Part shown: one piece after another, positions 43,374 to 52,107 of the stretch
Position numbering within the stretch: the stretch's first letter is position 1
Layout of the letters: every line of letters starts with the position of its first letter
Assembly: GCF_002303885.1 (NCBI RefSeq)
Contig: NZ_MRCM01000006.1
Coordinates: forward strand, 124,001-188,000
DNA: 64,000 nucleotides
Origin: Flavobacterium sp. ACN2
Lineage (GTDB): Bacteria; Bacteroidota; Bacteroidia; Flavobacteriales; Flavobacteriaceae
Reading direction: 5' to 3'
Notes under the pieces: model-generated
What the model saw: only the letters and a program-made list of their open reading frames with translations
The model's database searches: none
What the model was told of the DNA's origin: nothing
Program-made: the position numbers and the translations under genes

Positions 43374-44228
43374 ATGAAAACAAAAGCTAGCTTAAACGAA
43401 CAAGATTATCTGCACAGTTTTATGTCTACAATGACACAAAAATCAGATACAATTATTAATTATGTACTTGCAGTATATTTTCTTCTGGGTATCGGACTTT
43501 CTTTTAAATATGATACTTTTGAAATTGGCGTTGGCGTCGGGACATTGAACCTTTTGCTTTATTATTCGGCAAAATTTTTCATGAAAAATTCCAAATTTTA
43601 CCAATACGTTTTATCTGTTGTTCTGGCTATTTTTATGGCGCAGTACATTTATCAGATGCATGGAATGTTCGAAATGCATTTTACAGTATTCATTGCCAGT
43701 ACCATTTTGATTATTTATCAGAATTGGAAGCTTCAAATTCCGCTTACTTTATTGGTTGTTCTCCATCATGCTGGATTGGCGTACCTGCAAAACTATATTT
43801 ATAATGATGCCAACGGCCTTCAGGTGTATTTTTCGCAAGTAAATTTTGATCTCGAAACGTTGATTATTCATACCGTTTTGGCCGCAGTGGTTTTCTTTAT
43901 GAATGGCTATTGGGCATATTACTTTAAAGAACATAGCGAAAATCATATCTCCAAAATTTCAGACGAATATGAGTTGGAAAACATGAAATTGGCTTCAGCA
44001 AAATACAGCTCAATGTCAGCTACAAAAGATTATAATGATTTTATTCATAGAACAACTTTAGACTTAAAACTGCCCGTAAATTCAGTTTTAAAATTAATTG
44101 ATGTTTCAAAAGGACATACAGACAACGATAAACTGCTTAGTTATCTTGAAATGATGAGAGAAAGCGCCAAAAAAATTGATGATTTAGTCAATGATATTCA
44201 TGTAAAATCAACAACCAATAGAAACTAG
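43374..44228 (+). CDS. Six-helix membrane sensor with kinase-like dimer helix and no ATPase
   Basis: A 284-residue protein. Residues about 24-188 form six membrane helices with a histidine-rich pattern (QMHGMFEMHFTVF, VLHHAGLAYLQ), the layout of sensor modules found ahead of some methyl-accepting chemotaxis proteins and diguanylate cyclases. Residues about 215-280 resemble a histidine kinase DHp helix pair (LDLKLPVNSVLKLIDVSKG ... YLEMMRESAKKIDDLVNDI), but Leu replaces the phospho-His position and there is no HATPase domain. It probably dimerises and passes its signal to a partner. It starts 28 nt after the thioredoxin-like gene. Confidence 0.65.
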   Translation: MKTKASLNEQDYLHSFMSTMTQKSDTIINYVLAVYFLLGIGLSFKYDTFEIGVGVGTLNLLLYYSAKFFMKNSKFYQYVLSVVLAIFMAQYIYQMHGMFEMHFTVFIASTILIIYQNWKLQIPLTLLVVLHHAGLAYLQNYIYNDANGLQVYFSQVNFDLETLIIHTVLAAVVFFMNGYWAYYFKEHSENHISKISDEYELENMKLASAKYSSMSATKDYNDFIHRTTLDLKLPVNSVLKLIDVSKGHTDNDKLLSYLEMMRESAKKIDDLVNDIHVKSTTNRN

Positions 44229-44295
44229 TTTTTTAAAACTAGAATTAAAATCAAGTCCCAAAGAAAACAATATTAATATTTTTTAAACCTGTTGT

Positions 44296-44640
44296 ATGTT
44301 TAAGCATGATTTACCCACTGCAGTGCCTACGCTGCATAGTCTTAAAAGAATAATTGAAGATTTTTTGAATGAAAGCATAACATTAGATTCGATTGAAAAA
44401 ATGGGGATTCAATCTGATTTTGAAATAGAGGTAAAGGAGATTTTTAAAAATTACCGAACGAGTTCGCATGTTTACGATCTTGATTTTCAATACAAAAAGC
44501 TAATTCAGATTATGAATGATATTAGACAGCTTAATCTTGCTGTTAATAATGAAATTCCAGAATGGCTTGAAAATGAATTGGAAACAGTTTTTCGTAAAAT
44601 CAGAAATATTCTACTTGTCTTAGAAATCGAGTCAAATTAA
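44296..44640 (+). CDS. Hypothetical helical protein (114 residues)
   Basis: A small soluble protein predicted to be mostly helical and acidic: IIEDFLNESITLDSIEKMG, FQYKKLIQIMNDIRQLNL and NELETVFRKIRNILLVLE could form a helical bundle. I do not recognise the family. It lies between the six-helix sensor and the PAS protein, in the same direction with 57-67 nt gaps, so it is likely part of the same sensory unit, perhaps an adaptor. Confidence 0.6.
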   Translation: MFKHDLPTAVPTLHSLKRIIEDFLNESITLDSIEKMGIQSDFEIEVKEIFKNYRTSSHVYDLDFQYKKLIQIMNDIRQLNLAVNNEIPEWLENELETVFRKIRNILLVLEIESN

Positions 44641-44697
44641 GGTTTATGGATTCATTTTATACGAATTGAATTGTAAATTAATTTAAATGTAAGAGTT

Positions 44698-45300
44698 ATG
44701 GATACCAGATTACACCGTCCAACAGCTTCGGATAGAGAAGTGGACTGGAATAAGAATAAAGTGTTGCTTAGTAAAACAGATAAAAAAGGAACCATTTTAT
44801 ATGCCAATGAAGACTTTATAGATGTTTCTGGTTATGATGAATTTGAGCTTGTTGGCCAGCCTCATAATATTGTACGTCATCCCGATATGCCAAAAGTAAT
44901 TTTTAAATTTTTGTGGGATAGTATTAAATCTAGTGAAAACATTCATGTCATTGTAAAAAACATGGCAAAAACCGGTCGTTATTACTGGGTTGTAACTGAT
45001 TTTAAAATTGTTGCAGATACAGACGGCGAAATTGTTGGCTTCTTCTGCACTCGAAAATCGGTTCCAAACGATATTATTGTAAAATTTATTGAGCCCTTAT
45101 ACAAGAAACTTTTGCAGATTGAAGAAACCAGCGGTATGCATGCTTCTGAGGAATATCTTGTAGGTTTTCTAGAAGAGAGAAAGAAAACGTACATGGAATA
45201 TATCGATCACATGATTGCAACCGGAAAGGATGATAAAAATAAAATAAGCAAAGGTTTGTTTAGCGGTCTTTTTGAAAAGAAAAACGAGGCAAAAAAATAA
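44698..45300 (+). CDS. Aer-type PAS domain protein
   Basis: A 200-residue cytoplasmic protein. Residues about 22-125 form a PAS domain of the aerotaxis-receptor (Aer) type: GTILYANEDFIDVSGYDEFE, HNIVRHPDMPKVIFKFLW, and the closing RYYWVVTDFKIV and GEIVGFFCTRK. In Aer this domain binds FAD and senses redox state. The C-terminal part (about 125-200) is helical, and there is no methyl-accepting or kinase domain. Last gene of the sensory cluster. Confidence 0.82.
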   Translation: MDTRLHRPTASDREVDWNKNKVLLSKTDKKGTILYANEDFIDVSGYDEFELVGQPHNIVRHPDMPKVIFKFLWDSIKSSENIHVIVKNMAKTGRYYWVVTDFKIVADTDGEIVGFFCTRKSVPNDIIVKFIEPLYKKLLQIEETSGMHASEEYLVGFLEERKKTYMEYIDHMIATGKDDKNKISKGLFSGLFEKKNEAKK

Positions 45301-45416
45301 CAACTGATTATATACTTCATTGTGTCCGATAAAAATATTCACCCCTTAAATTTGTCCCCCAGCAAAACTAAATCACATGAATGAAAATAAAGGACGCAAT
45401 GGAGTTTTTTTTTAAA

Positions 45417-45547
45417 GATGCTAAGGTTCTGAGATACTAAGTTTCTAAGTTTTTAAGTTTGAAAGTTTAAAAGGTCAAAGATTAAGTATTTAACCTTTGA
45501 CCTTTTTTAGGAAAACTTAGAGTATTAGAATCTTAGCAACTTAGAAG
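45417..45547. repeat. Octamer hairpin element F
   Basis: Left arm: seven tandem 8-mers from 45417 to 45472 (GATGCTAA, GGTTCTGA, GATACTAA, GTTTCTAA, then more diverged). A core hairpin AAGGTCAAAG (45471-45480) / CTTTGACCTT (45495-45504) follows. Right arm: CTTAGAGT, ATTAGAAT, CTTAGCAA, CTTAGAAG (45516-45547). It lies between the convergent PAS and recG genes. Confidence 0.85.
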
Positions 45548-45551
45548 CTTT

Positions 45552-47660
45552 CTAACTTATATAATTCCAAATATTCTTTTTCTTGGTTAATTCTATAAAG
45601 ATGTTTCTTAAAACAGCGTGTTCTGGTTTTTGGAGAGCAGAATCTTCTTTTAAGATTTTCATGGCATAATTTCTTGCCAGAGATAAAATATCTCTGTCTT
45701 TTACAATATCAGCAATTTGAAGGTTTAAAACGCCACTTTGCTGCGTTCCCATTAAATCGCCGGGACCACGAAGTTTTAAGTCAACTTCGGCAATTTCAAA
45801 ACCATCGTTGGTTTGCACCATGGTTTCCATTCTAGTTTTGCTATCAGAGCTTAATTTATGTCCGGTCATTAAGATGCAATAACTCTGTTCGGCACCACGA
45901 CCCACGCGCCCGCGGAGCTGATGCAATTGAGAAAGCCCAAATCGTTCGGCACTTTCTATAATCATTACACTCGCATTTGGCACGTTTACACCAACCTCAA
46001 TTACAGTTGTTGCCACCATGATATTTGTTTTTCCTTCAGAGAAACGCTTCATTTCAGCATCTTTATCAGCTGGCTTCATTTTTCCGTGAAGAATAGAAAT
46101 AGAATATTGCGGAAGCGGAAAATCGCGAGAAATACTTTCATAACCGTCCATTAAATCTTTATAATCCATTTTTTCAGACTCCTGAATAAGCGGGTAAACA
46201 ATATAGATTTGTCTTCCTTTTGCAATTTCATCACGAAGAAATTTCCAGACTTTTAATCTATTCGTATCATAACGATGTACGGTCTGAATTGGTTTTCTTC
46301 CAGGAGGTAATTCATCAATAACCGAAATATCCAAATCGCCATATAAACTCATTGCCAGCGTTCTGGGAATAGGAGTAGCGGTCATGACTAAAACGTGTGG
46401 CGGAATATCGTTTTTCTTCCACAATTTAGATCTTTGTTCCACTCCAAAACGATGCTGTTCATCAATTACAGCCAAGCCTAAATTCTGAAATTGCACTTTA
46501 TCTTCCAATAAAGCATGAGTTCCAATCAAAATTTTAAGTTGTCCGCTTTCTAGTTCTTCATGAATAATTTTTCTTTCGGCAGTTTTAGTAGAACCTGTTA
46601 AAATTCGAATATTGATATTTAGTGTTTTAGCAAATTCAGATAAACCCAAAAAATGCTGATTGGCCAAGATTTCTGTCGGCGCCATCAAACAAGCCTGAAA
46701 ACCATTATCAATTGCCAAAAGCATACTCATAAAAGCCACAATCGTTTTTCCAGAACCCACGTCACCTTGAAGCAAACGATTCATTTGAGCATTACTGCCC
46801 ATATCTGTCCTAATTTCTTTGATAACTCTTTTTTGAGCATTCGTTAAATTAAAAGGCAAATGATTTTTATAAAATTCATTAAAAAGTTCTCCCACTTTGT
46901 CAAATGGATGTCCTTTTATTTTATGTTTTCGAATGAGATTCTTTGTAATTAATTGCAGCTGAATAAAGAACAATTCTTCAAATTTTAGTCGGAATTGCGC
47001 TTTCGCTAAAATCTCGGCGCTTTTTGGAAAATGAATGTTGAATAATGCAGCGCGTTTCGGAATCAGTTTTAATTCTTCAATTAAAAACGGCGGAAAAGTT
47101 TCTGTAAACAATGCCTGTGTTTCCAAGAAAAGCTGTTCCATCAACTTATTAATGGTACGGTTGGAAATTCCTTTATTAGCCAAAGCTTCTGTCGAAGGAT
47201 AAACGGGCTGCATAGCCGAACGTAAACTTCTTTCGTGTTCGCTTAACAATTCAATTTCGGGATGCGCCATACTAAATTGGCTTCCATACAATGAACATTT
47301 TCCAAAAATAACCAAAGGTTCGTTCAGTTTTAAACTTTCACGAATCCATTTATGGCCTTGAAACCAATTCAAATCAATTTGCCCAGTATCGTCAACAAAA
47401 GTTGCTACGAGACGCTTTTTGTTTTTGGCAAATTCAACGGTTTTAATATTGATTATTTTTCCAATAATCTGGACTTCAGAACCCGTATTCTGCAATTCAT
47501 TAATCTTGTAATAACGCGTTCTGTCAATATATCGATTCGGAAAAAGATTGACTAAATCTCCATATTTATGAATGCCCAATTCCTTACGAAGCAGCTGGCC
47601 ACGGCTCGGACCAACACCTTTTAAGTATTCAATTGGAGTTTCTAGAAGATTATTAGACAT
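45552..47660 (-). CDS. recG: ATP-dependent DNA helicase RecG
   Basis: A 702-residue branched-DNA helicase that remodels stalled forks and Holliday junctions. The wedge/OB region comes first, with LKGVGPSRGQLLRKELGIHK at the N-terminus. Walker A is RLLQGDVGSGKTIVAF, motif II is VIDEQHRFG, and the late helicase motifs include RFGLSQLHQLRGRVGRG. The length is normal for the family. It is transcribed leftward, ending at octamer element F. Confidence 0.96.
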   Translation of the reverse strand: MSNNLLETPIEYLKGVGPSRGQLLRKELGIHKYGDLVNLFPNRYIDRTRYYKINELQNTGSEVQIIGKIINIKTVEFAKNKKRLVATFVDDTGQIDLNWFQGHKWIRESLKLNEPLVIFGKCSLYGSQFSMAHPEIELLSEHERSLRSAMQPVYPSTEALANKGISNRTINKLMEQLFLETQALFTETFPPFLIEELKLIPKRAALFNIHFPKSAEILAKAQFRLKFEELFFIQLQLITKNLIRKHKIKGHPFDKVGELFNEFYKNHLPFNLTNAQKRVIKEIRTDMGSNAQMNRLLQGDVGSGKTIVAFMSMLLAIDNGFQACLMAPTEILANQHFLGLSEFAKTLNINIRILTGSTKTAERKIIHEELESGQLKILIGTHALLEDKVQFQNLGLAVIDEQHRFGVEQRSKLWKKNDIPPHVLVMTATPIPRTLAMSLYGDLDISVIDELPPGRKPIQTVHRYDTNRLKVWKFLRDEIAKGRQIYIVYPLIQESEKMDYKDLMDGYESISRDFPLPQYSISILHGKMKPADKDAEMKRFSEGKTNIMVATTVIEVGVNVPNASVMIIESAERFGLSQLHQLRGRVGRGAEQSYCILMTGHKLSSDSKTRMETMVQTNDGFEIAEVDLKLRGPGDLMGTQQSGVLNLQIADIVKDRDILSLARNYAMKILKEDSALQKPEHAVLRNIFIELTKKKNIWNYIS

Positions 47661-47667
47661 TAATTTA

Positions 47668-47695
47668 TTTTAGATTTTAGATTGCTGATTTTAGA
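47668..47695. repeat. Heptamer repeat element G
   Basis: TTTTAGA, TTTTAGA, TTGCTGA, TTTTAGA directly upstream of recG, nearly identical in unit order to element E (41105). A separate loose run of GGAATT words follows (about 47730-47770). Confidence 0.7.
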
Positions 47696-47917
47696 TTTGG
47701 TTTCTATCCTGAAAATTCGGGACGGAATTGGAATTTGGAATTTATTTAATTGGAATTTTATTAAGAAGCGAAGATAGATTTTAATTGGGAATTTTAAAAA
47801 TGATTTGTTGTTTTCAAGTGTTTGAATATTAACTTATCGTTAAGTTGTAATGTTTAGACGCAACTGTTTTAAGAAAGGAAAATCTTAATAATAATTAACT
47901 CATTAAAAACTATAAAA

Positions 47918-48343
47918 ATGAAAAAAATTGGACTTTTGATTGCAATGTTTGTTTCTTTAATTTCTTGTTCTAACGACGATTCAAGCGACAAGGCAGATGC
48001 AGCCGTTACAGATTATTACGGGAAGTGGATACAGTATACCGAGGCTAAGTTTTCAAACGCCCCTTCTTCAAAACAGTATTCTTATGTATTTAATAAAGAC
48101 AATACATTTTCAAAAAGGAGAGTTTATGAAAATATTGATGTAACACTTACAGGAACTTTTGAGATTATAAGCAAAGAAAATCTAACTCGTTTTATATTAA
48201 CTTATAAAGAGAAAAAGGAGAATTCATTCATTTCAAACTGTACAGGCAGTTTGATAGAAAGTTTTACTCTGAACAAGTCAGGACATCTGCTAGATGATGC
48301 TCGCGCATGTGACGGCAGTTTTGTATTTAAGAAAGCAAATTAA
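47918..48343 (+). CDS. Lipocalin-like lipoprotein
   Basis: A 141-residue protein with a type II signal peptide and lipobox LISC (Cys17), then SNDDSS, which fits lipid anchoring and surface transport in Bacteroidota. The mature part has a lipocalin-like start (YYGKWIQYTEA) and beta pattern (GTFEIISKENLTRFILTYKE), with one Cys pair (SNCTGS, ARACDGS). The substrate is unknown. It is transcribed alone. Confidence 0.75.
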   Translation: MKKIGLLIAMFVSLISCSNDDSSDKADAAVTDYYGKWIQYTEAKFSNAPSSKQYSYVFNKDNTFSKRRVYENIDVTLTGTFEIISKENLTRFILTYKEKKENSFISNCTGSLIESFTLNKSGHLLDDARACDGSFVFKKAN

Positions 48344-48473
48344 AATTGAAATAAGTAAAAGCTGTAAAACTCTGTTGGGAAACTAACAGAGTTTTTTATT
48401 TTTATCGTCAGTATAATTTTAATAAAAAAGATTATTAGATTTGTTAAAACATTTAAATTATAAGCCTCAAATT

Positions 48474-50249
48474 ATGATTAAAGAAGAAAAAGTTCCTTTT
48501 GAAACTATGGTGTTTTCTGGTATTACATTCAAAGTAATTAACCGACACGAAGCCAACAATATTATAGGAGATCTTATCGATTTCAAGAATCAGAAAATTT
48601 ATAATGTTTTTGAAGATACTTGGCGTTTTCCTGATTACGAAGAAAATCCGATATTTCTATTAGCAGAAGATGATGTAGAAATGGACTTGTTTGAGATGGA
48701 TTTTAGTACCGAAGAACATCCGGATATTTTCATTTTAGGATTTATTTTCAAAGGAAATCTAACAGTTGCAAAGCTTATCAGTTCTTTTGATACGGATAAT
48801 TCTCCGGCTTTAATTGTTTTAGGAAAGACAACAACAGTCAATATCAATTTGTTTGGAAGCGTTCATTATTTGGGCGGAGGCTTACAGTGCGATACGCTTG
48901 CGGGAGAATATAATCACGGAGAACTTTTTGTAAAAGGTGATCTTATAGCTTGGCTAATTTATACAGATGATATGCTGTTTCATTTTGAACGTTTTACAGA
49001 TGTTCAGGCGATCATAAGTTCGGGCAGACCCGACGTTTTGATTTGCAGTAATGTGCAAGACACTGACGGATCTATTATAACTGTCGAGAATTATCTGCCT
49101 TCAACACACAAACTGTCAGATATTGTAGACGATGCTTTTGTAGAACTTTCTAGTTATGGAAGCGAAATATTGGGCAATAACTATTTGGATATTTTTAAAG
49201 AAGGACTTTCAATCTTAGATTACGATAAAAAAGAGCAGTATTCGTATGCAGATTTCCGTAATCAGTTTATCAATATGGTCGAAGTTTTATCTGAAAATGA
49301 AGAATTGAAAGAAAACGGAAAAATCGTTAGACATATTTCTGGAACCACTTATTTGTTTATTCCTTTTGATTATGAAGGAAAAAAATACAGCCAGATTTCT
49401 GAAGAAATTTCAAATGGTTTTAATATCCGAATGCGTGCTTTGTGGTGTCATGAAGATGAAGAAATTATGATTATTCTGGAATATCTTGATGAAAACGGAG
49501 ATCCAAAATACCAATGGATGAATGACGAAAATGCTCCCGGAATTGAGTTTTTCTGCGTAAAAAATGCTGTCCTTAAAACATTTGAAATATTGATGGCTCC
49601 AGAAGCCGAAGAAGAAGATGACGAAGAGGATGAAACAGAATATGCAGATTATGACGGCAGTTTTTCATTGGAAGAATTTGCAGTTCAATTTGGCAGCTAT
49701 AAATTACCTGAAGATTTAGTGAAATTGTATGAGTTCGAGCAAGAACATGGAGTAGAATCTTATTCGGAATGTTTTGGACTTACTATAACTGAAGAGAAAA
49801 CAGGAATAAAAACATGGTCTGAAGAAGAGGAATTTTACAATAGTTTTATCGAATTTGCAGGCGCAAACGGATCTGGAAGTTCATATGCGTATTGGCTTAT
49901 AGATAAAGATTTGAATAATTGTCCGATTGTTGTTTTTGGCGATGAAGGTGGTGTTCACGTTGTAGCAGAAAGCACTCGTAAACTAATTCAGCTTCTGACA
50001 TTAGACACTGAAATTTCTGTTGATTTTGATTCTGCTTATTTTTATAAAGATGAAGAATATTATGAGGAAAGCGAAAATAAAGAAGAGTTTCAAAAATGGG
50101 TTAAAGAACAGTTTGGTTTTGATGCTATAGAATCAAATGAAGAAGCAGACGAAATTGTAGCACAAGCAAAAAGAAAATACAAGCAAAAGTTCAATGATTT
50201 CTTAGTGAAATTTGATATTGAAATTAGTGAAGAAGATGATGACGAATAG
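48474..50249 (+). CDS. Beta-helix plus SUKH (SMI1/KNR4) domain protein
   Basis: A protein of 591 residues from the ATG at 48474; a TTG at 48441 gives a longer form. The N-terminal 200 residues are beta-helix-like, with repeated GD/GN turns (FKGNLTVAKLISS, LFGSVHYLGGGLQCDTLAG, LFVKGDLIAWLIYT). From about residue 405 comes a SUKH domain (LPEDLVKLYEFEQEHGVESY, WLIDKDLNNCPIVVFGDEGG). The linker (about 385-400) and C-terminus are very acidic. SUKH domains are typical of immunity proteins to polymorphic toxins, but no toxin gene is adjacent. Confidence 0.7.
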   Translation: MIKEEKVPFETMVFSGITFKVINRHEANNIIGDLIDFKNQKIYNVFEDTWRFPDYEENPIFLLAEDDVEMDLFEMDFSTEEHPDIFILGFIFKGNLTVAKLISSFDTDNSPALIVLGKTTTVNINLFGSVHYLGGGLQCDTLAGEYNHGELFVKGDLIAWLIYTDDMLFHFERFTDVQAIISSGRPDVLICSNVQDTDGSIITVENYLPSTHKLSDIVDDAFVELSSYGSEILGNNYLDIFKEGLSILDYDKKEQYSYADFRNQFINMVEVLSENEELKENGKIVRHISGTTYLFIPFDYEGKKYSQISEEISNGFNIRMRALWCHEDEEIMIILEYLDENGDPKYQWMNDENAPGIEFFCVKNAVLKTFEILMAPEAEEEDDEEDETEYADYDGSFSLEEFAVQFGSYKLPEDLVKLYEFEQEHGVESYSECFGLTITEEKTGIKTWSEEEEFYNSFIEFAGANGSGSSYAYWLIDKDLNNCPIVVFGDEGGVHVVAESTRKLIQLLTLDTEISVDFDSAYFYKDEEYYEESENKEEFQKWVKEQFGFDAIESNEEADEIVAQAKRKYKQKFNDFLVKFDIEISEEDDDE

Positions 50250-50278
50250 TTTTTTATCTTTGACTTAAATTAGAAAAA

Positions 50279-50818
50279 ATGAAAACACATTTAGCGCTTT
50301 TACGCGGAATCAACGTTTCTGGGCATAACATGATGAAAATGGAAGCTTTGAAAGCGATGCTGGAAAATATTGGTTTTCAGAATGTTAGAACGTATCTGCA
50401 ATCTGGAAATGTCTTTGTAGACAGCGAAGAAGAAGCTTCTAAAGTTGGTTTTATGATCAAACAAGAAATATTTAAAGTTTTTGGACACGAAGTTCCTGTT
50501 GTGATGATTGCCAAAGAGAACTTAGAATCTTGTTTTGCCAATAATCCGTTTTTAAAAGAGAAAGATATTGATACCAAAAAGCTTTATGTGGCTTTTGTTT
50601 CAATGAATTTAAAAAAGGAAAGTATAAACGATTTGAAAATCAGTCAGTTTAAACCAGACGAAGCCAGTATCGATGAAAACAGGATTTTTATTAAATATGC
50701 CGTTGGTGCTGGAAAAACACGTTTTGATCAAAAATATATCGAGAAAAAATTAAATGTAACAGCAACAATTCGAAACTGGAATACCGTTACGAACTTGCTT
50801 AAAATGTATGAAGAATAA
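50279..50818 (+). CDS. DUF1697 domain-containing protein
   Basis: A 179-residue soluble protein. The DUF1697 landmarks are LALLRGINVSGHNMMKMEAL at the start, QNVRTYLQSGNVFVDS, and RFDQKYIEKKLNVTATIRNW with NTVTNL at the end. Function unknown. Its stop codon overlaps the start codon of the next gene by one base, so the two are translationally coupled. Confidence 0.93.
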   Translation: MKTHLALLRGINVSGHNMMKMEALKAMLENIGFQNVRTYLQSGNVFVDSEEEASKVGFMIKQEIFKVFGHEVPVVMIAKENLESCFANNPFLKEKDIDTKKLYVAFVSMNLKKESINDLKISQFKPDEASIDENRIFIKYAVGAGKTRFDQKYIEKKLNVTATIRNWNTVTNLLKMYEE

Positions 50819-51219
50819 TGAAAAAGTACTTTTTTATAGTTTTTGTTTTTGCAATGAGTTTAAATGCTGCAGTTTATGCTCAGAACGCCAAAACAGCTCC
50901 AGAAGATTTTAATGTCTTTTTTAAGAAATTTAATGAAGATCAGAAATTTCAAATTAGCAGAGTTATTTTTCCTTTAAAGTATAAAATGAATAATGATGAT
51001 TTTGAATTAGCGGATTATACAATGCCAAAAGAAAATTATAAATCCCTTAATTTGAATAGAAAATCGGATGAGAAATATTTAAAGCGCGCCTTGGTGGTAA
51101 AGAAAAATAAAGTCACACTTCAAGAACGAGGACTTGATAGCGGAATTTATATTGATTACATTTTTGAACTAAAAGATAACAAATGGTTCTTAAAAACTTG
51201 GGTTGACCAATCTACTTAA
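50818..51219 (+). CDS. DUF4348-like exported protein
   Basis: A 133-residue protein with a signal peptide (FFIVFVFAMSLNAAVYAQ) and a compact alpha/beta domain (APEDFNVFFKKFNEDQKFQI, RVIFPLKY, IFELKDNKWFLKTWVDQST) resembling DUF4348. Periplasmic, function unknown. It overlaps the DUF1697 stop codon by one base (TAATG), and its 3' end is 2 nt from the convergent metallopeptidase-like gene. Confidence 0.72.
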   Translation: MKKYFFIVFVFAMSLNAAVYAQNAKTAPEDFNVFFKKFNEDQKFQISRVIFPLKYKMNNDDFELADYTMPKENYKSLNLNRKSDEKYLKRALVVKKNKVTLQERGLDSGIYIDYIFELKDNKWFLKTWVDQST

Positions 51220-51221
51220 GA

Positions 51222-51725
51222 TCAATCACGAAGCCATTTTTGCATAGCCGGAAAAGGAGATTTATTTTCTTTTTCGGCTTTTTCATTTCCAAGACATAAT
51301 CCCATCCATTCCAGAAGAGGTAATCCCATATAATTTTCAGATTCGAAGTTCGAAATAAACCAGTCAGAATGACCTTTGTATCCGTTTGGATGAAATACAA
51401 ATTCAGCAGGAAATTGTAAATGATGCAACGCGGCATACGACCATAAAATAGCAGCAATTTCGTCGCCTTGAGTCGGCCAATCTTTAGAAATTTGTGTAGA
51501 ACCAACCAATTCTCTTTCTGAAGGAATTGTTACTGCAAGATGTCCAGCTTCATGTAAAATATCGCCAGGATATAATAGTTTACTATAATCGATATAAATG
51601 CAATTGGGCCCTAAATCTAAACCTGGCAAAAAGGTTGCTTCAAGCTCTTTTTCAATAATTTCAATACCAATTTCATTCAAAAAGAATAGTACTTTTTTTA
51701 CTTCATCATTTTCTTTTAAAGCCAT
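51222..51725 (-). CDS. HEXXH-containing putative metalloprotein
   Basis: A 167-residue protein with HEAGH (ILHEAGHLAV, about residues 57-61), an HEXXH zinc-binding motif, and a later Glu in PTQGDEIAAILWSY that could be the third ligand. The surrounding fold is short and has no signal peptide, so it would act in the cytoplasm. I do not recognise a family. It starts 1 nt after the end of the lipoprotein gene, in one leftward operon with the PP-loop enzyme. Confidence 0.65.
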   Translation of the reverse strand: MALKENDEVKKVLFFLNEIGIEIIEKELEATFLPGLDLGPNCIYIDYSKLLYPGDILHEAGHLAVTIPSERELVGSTQISKDWPTQGDEIAAILWSYAALHHLQFPAEFVFHPNGYKGHSDWFISNFESENYMGLPLLEWMGLCLGNEKAEKENKSPFPAMQKWLRD

Positions 51726-51726
51726 A

Positions 51727-52107
51727 TTAGTTTGTTTTTAAAATAGTCTTCTTGATGTAAATAGTGTCTGCATTATGAAAAGCTCCTTTTTTCATTCCAC
51801 CGCCAAAAGGCTGTATAAATTGAATGTTTTGAGATTCGTAACCTTCTTTTTTAATCGCTTCATTTACAGCTAAAGTTGGCGCCTCGAAACCAAAAAATGT
51901 AAATTGGCGATAACGCTTCTCTGCTAATGTAAAGTAACCGTTTGTTTGACTTAAAGTCTCTCCAACAGTACAATTTCCTATAGGTTGTTTCGTTTCTGCA
52001 TCGTAAATATAGCCGGTAATTTGAGGCCTTTTGCATCTGTTAACCAAACAACTTTGCAAAGAGAAAGAAATAAGAACTAGAAATATAAATTTATAAAAAA
52101 ACTTCAT
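51727..52107 (-). CDS. Carboxypeptidase-regulatory-like lipoprotein
   Basis: A 126-residue lipoprotein: type II signal peptide with lipobox SLQSC, then a short beta-sandwich resembling carboxypeptidase regulatory or TonB plug-associated domains (ITGYIYDAETKQPIGNCTVG, TNGYFTLAEKRYRQFTF). Probably in the outer membrane. Its start directly abuts the PP-loop gene's stop, so the three leftward genes (52851 to 51222) form one tight operon. Confidence 0.72.
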   Translation of the reverse strand: MKFFYKFIFLVLISFSLQSCLVNRCKRPQITGYIYDAETKQPIGNCTVGETLSQTNGYFTLAEKRYRQFTFFGFEAPTLAVNEAIKKEGYESQNIQFIQPFGGGMKKGAFHNADTIYIKKTILKTN

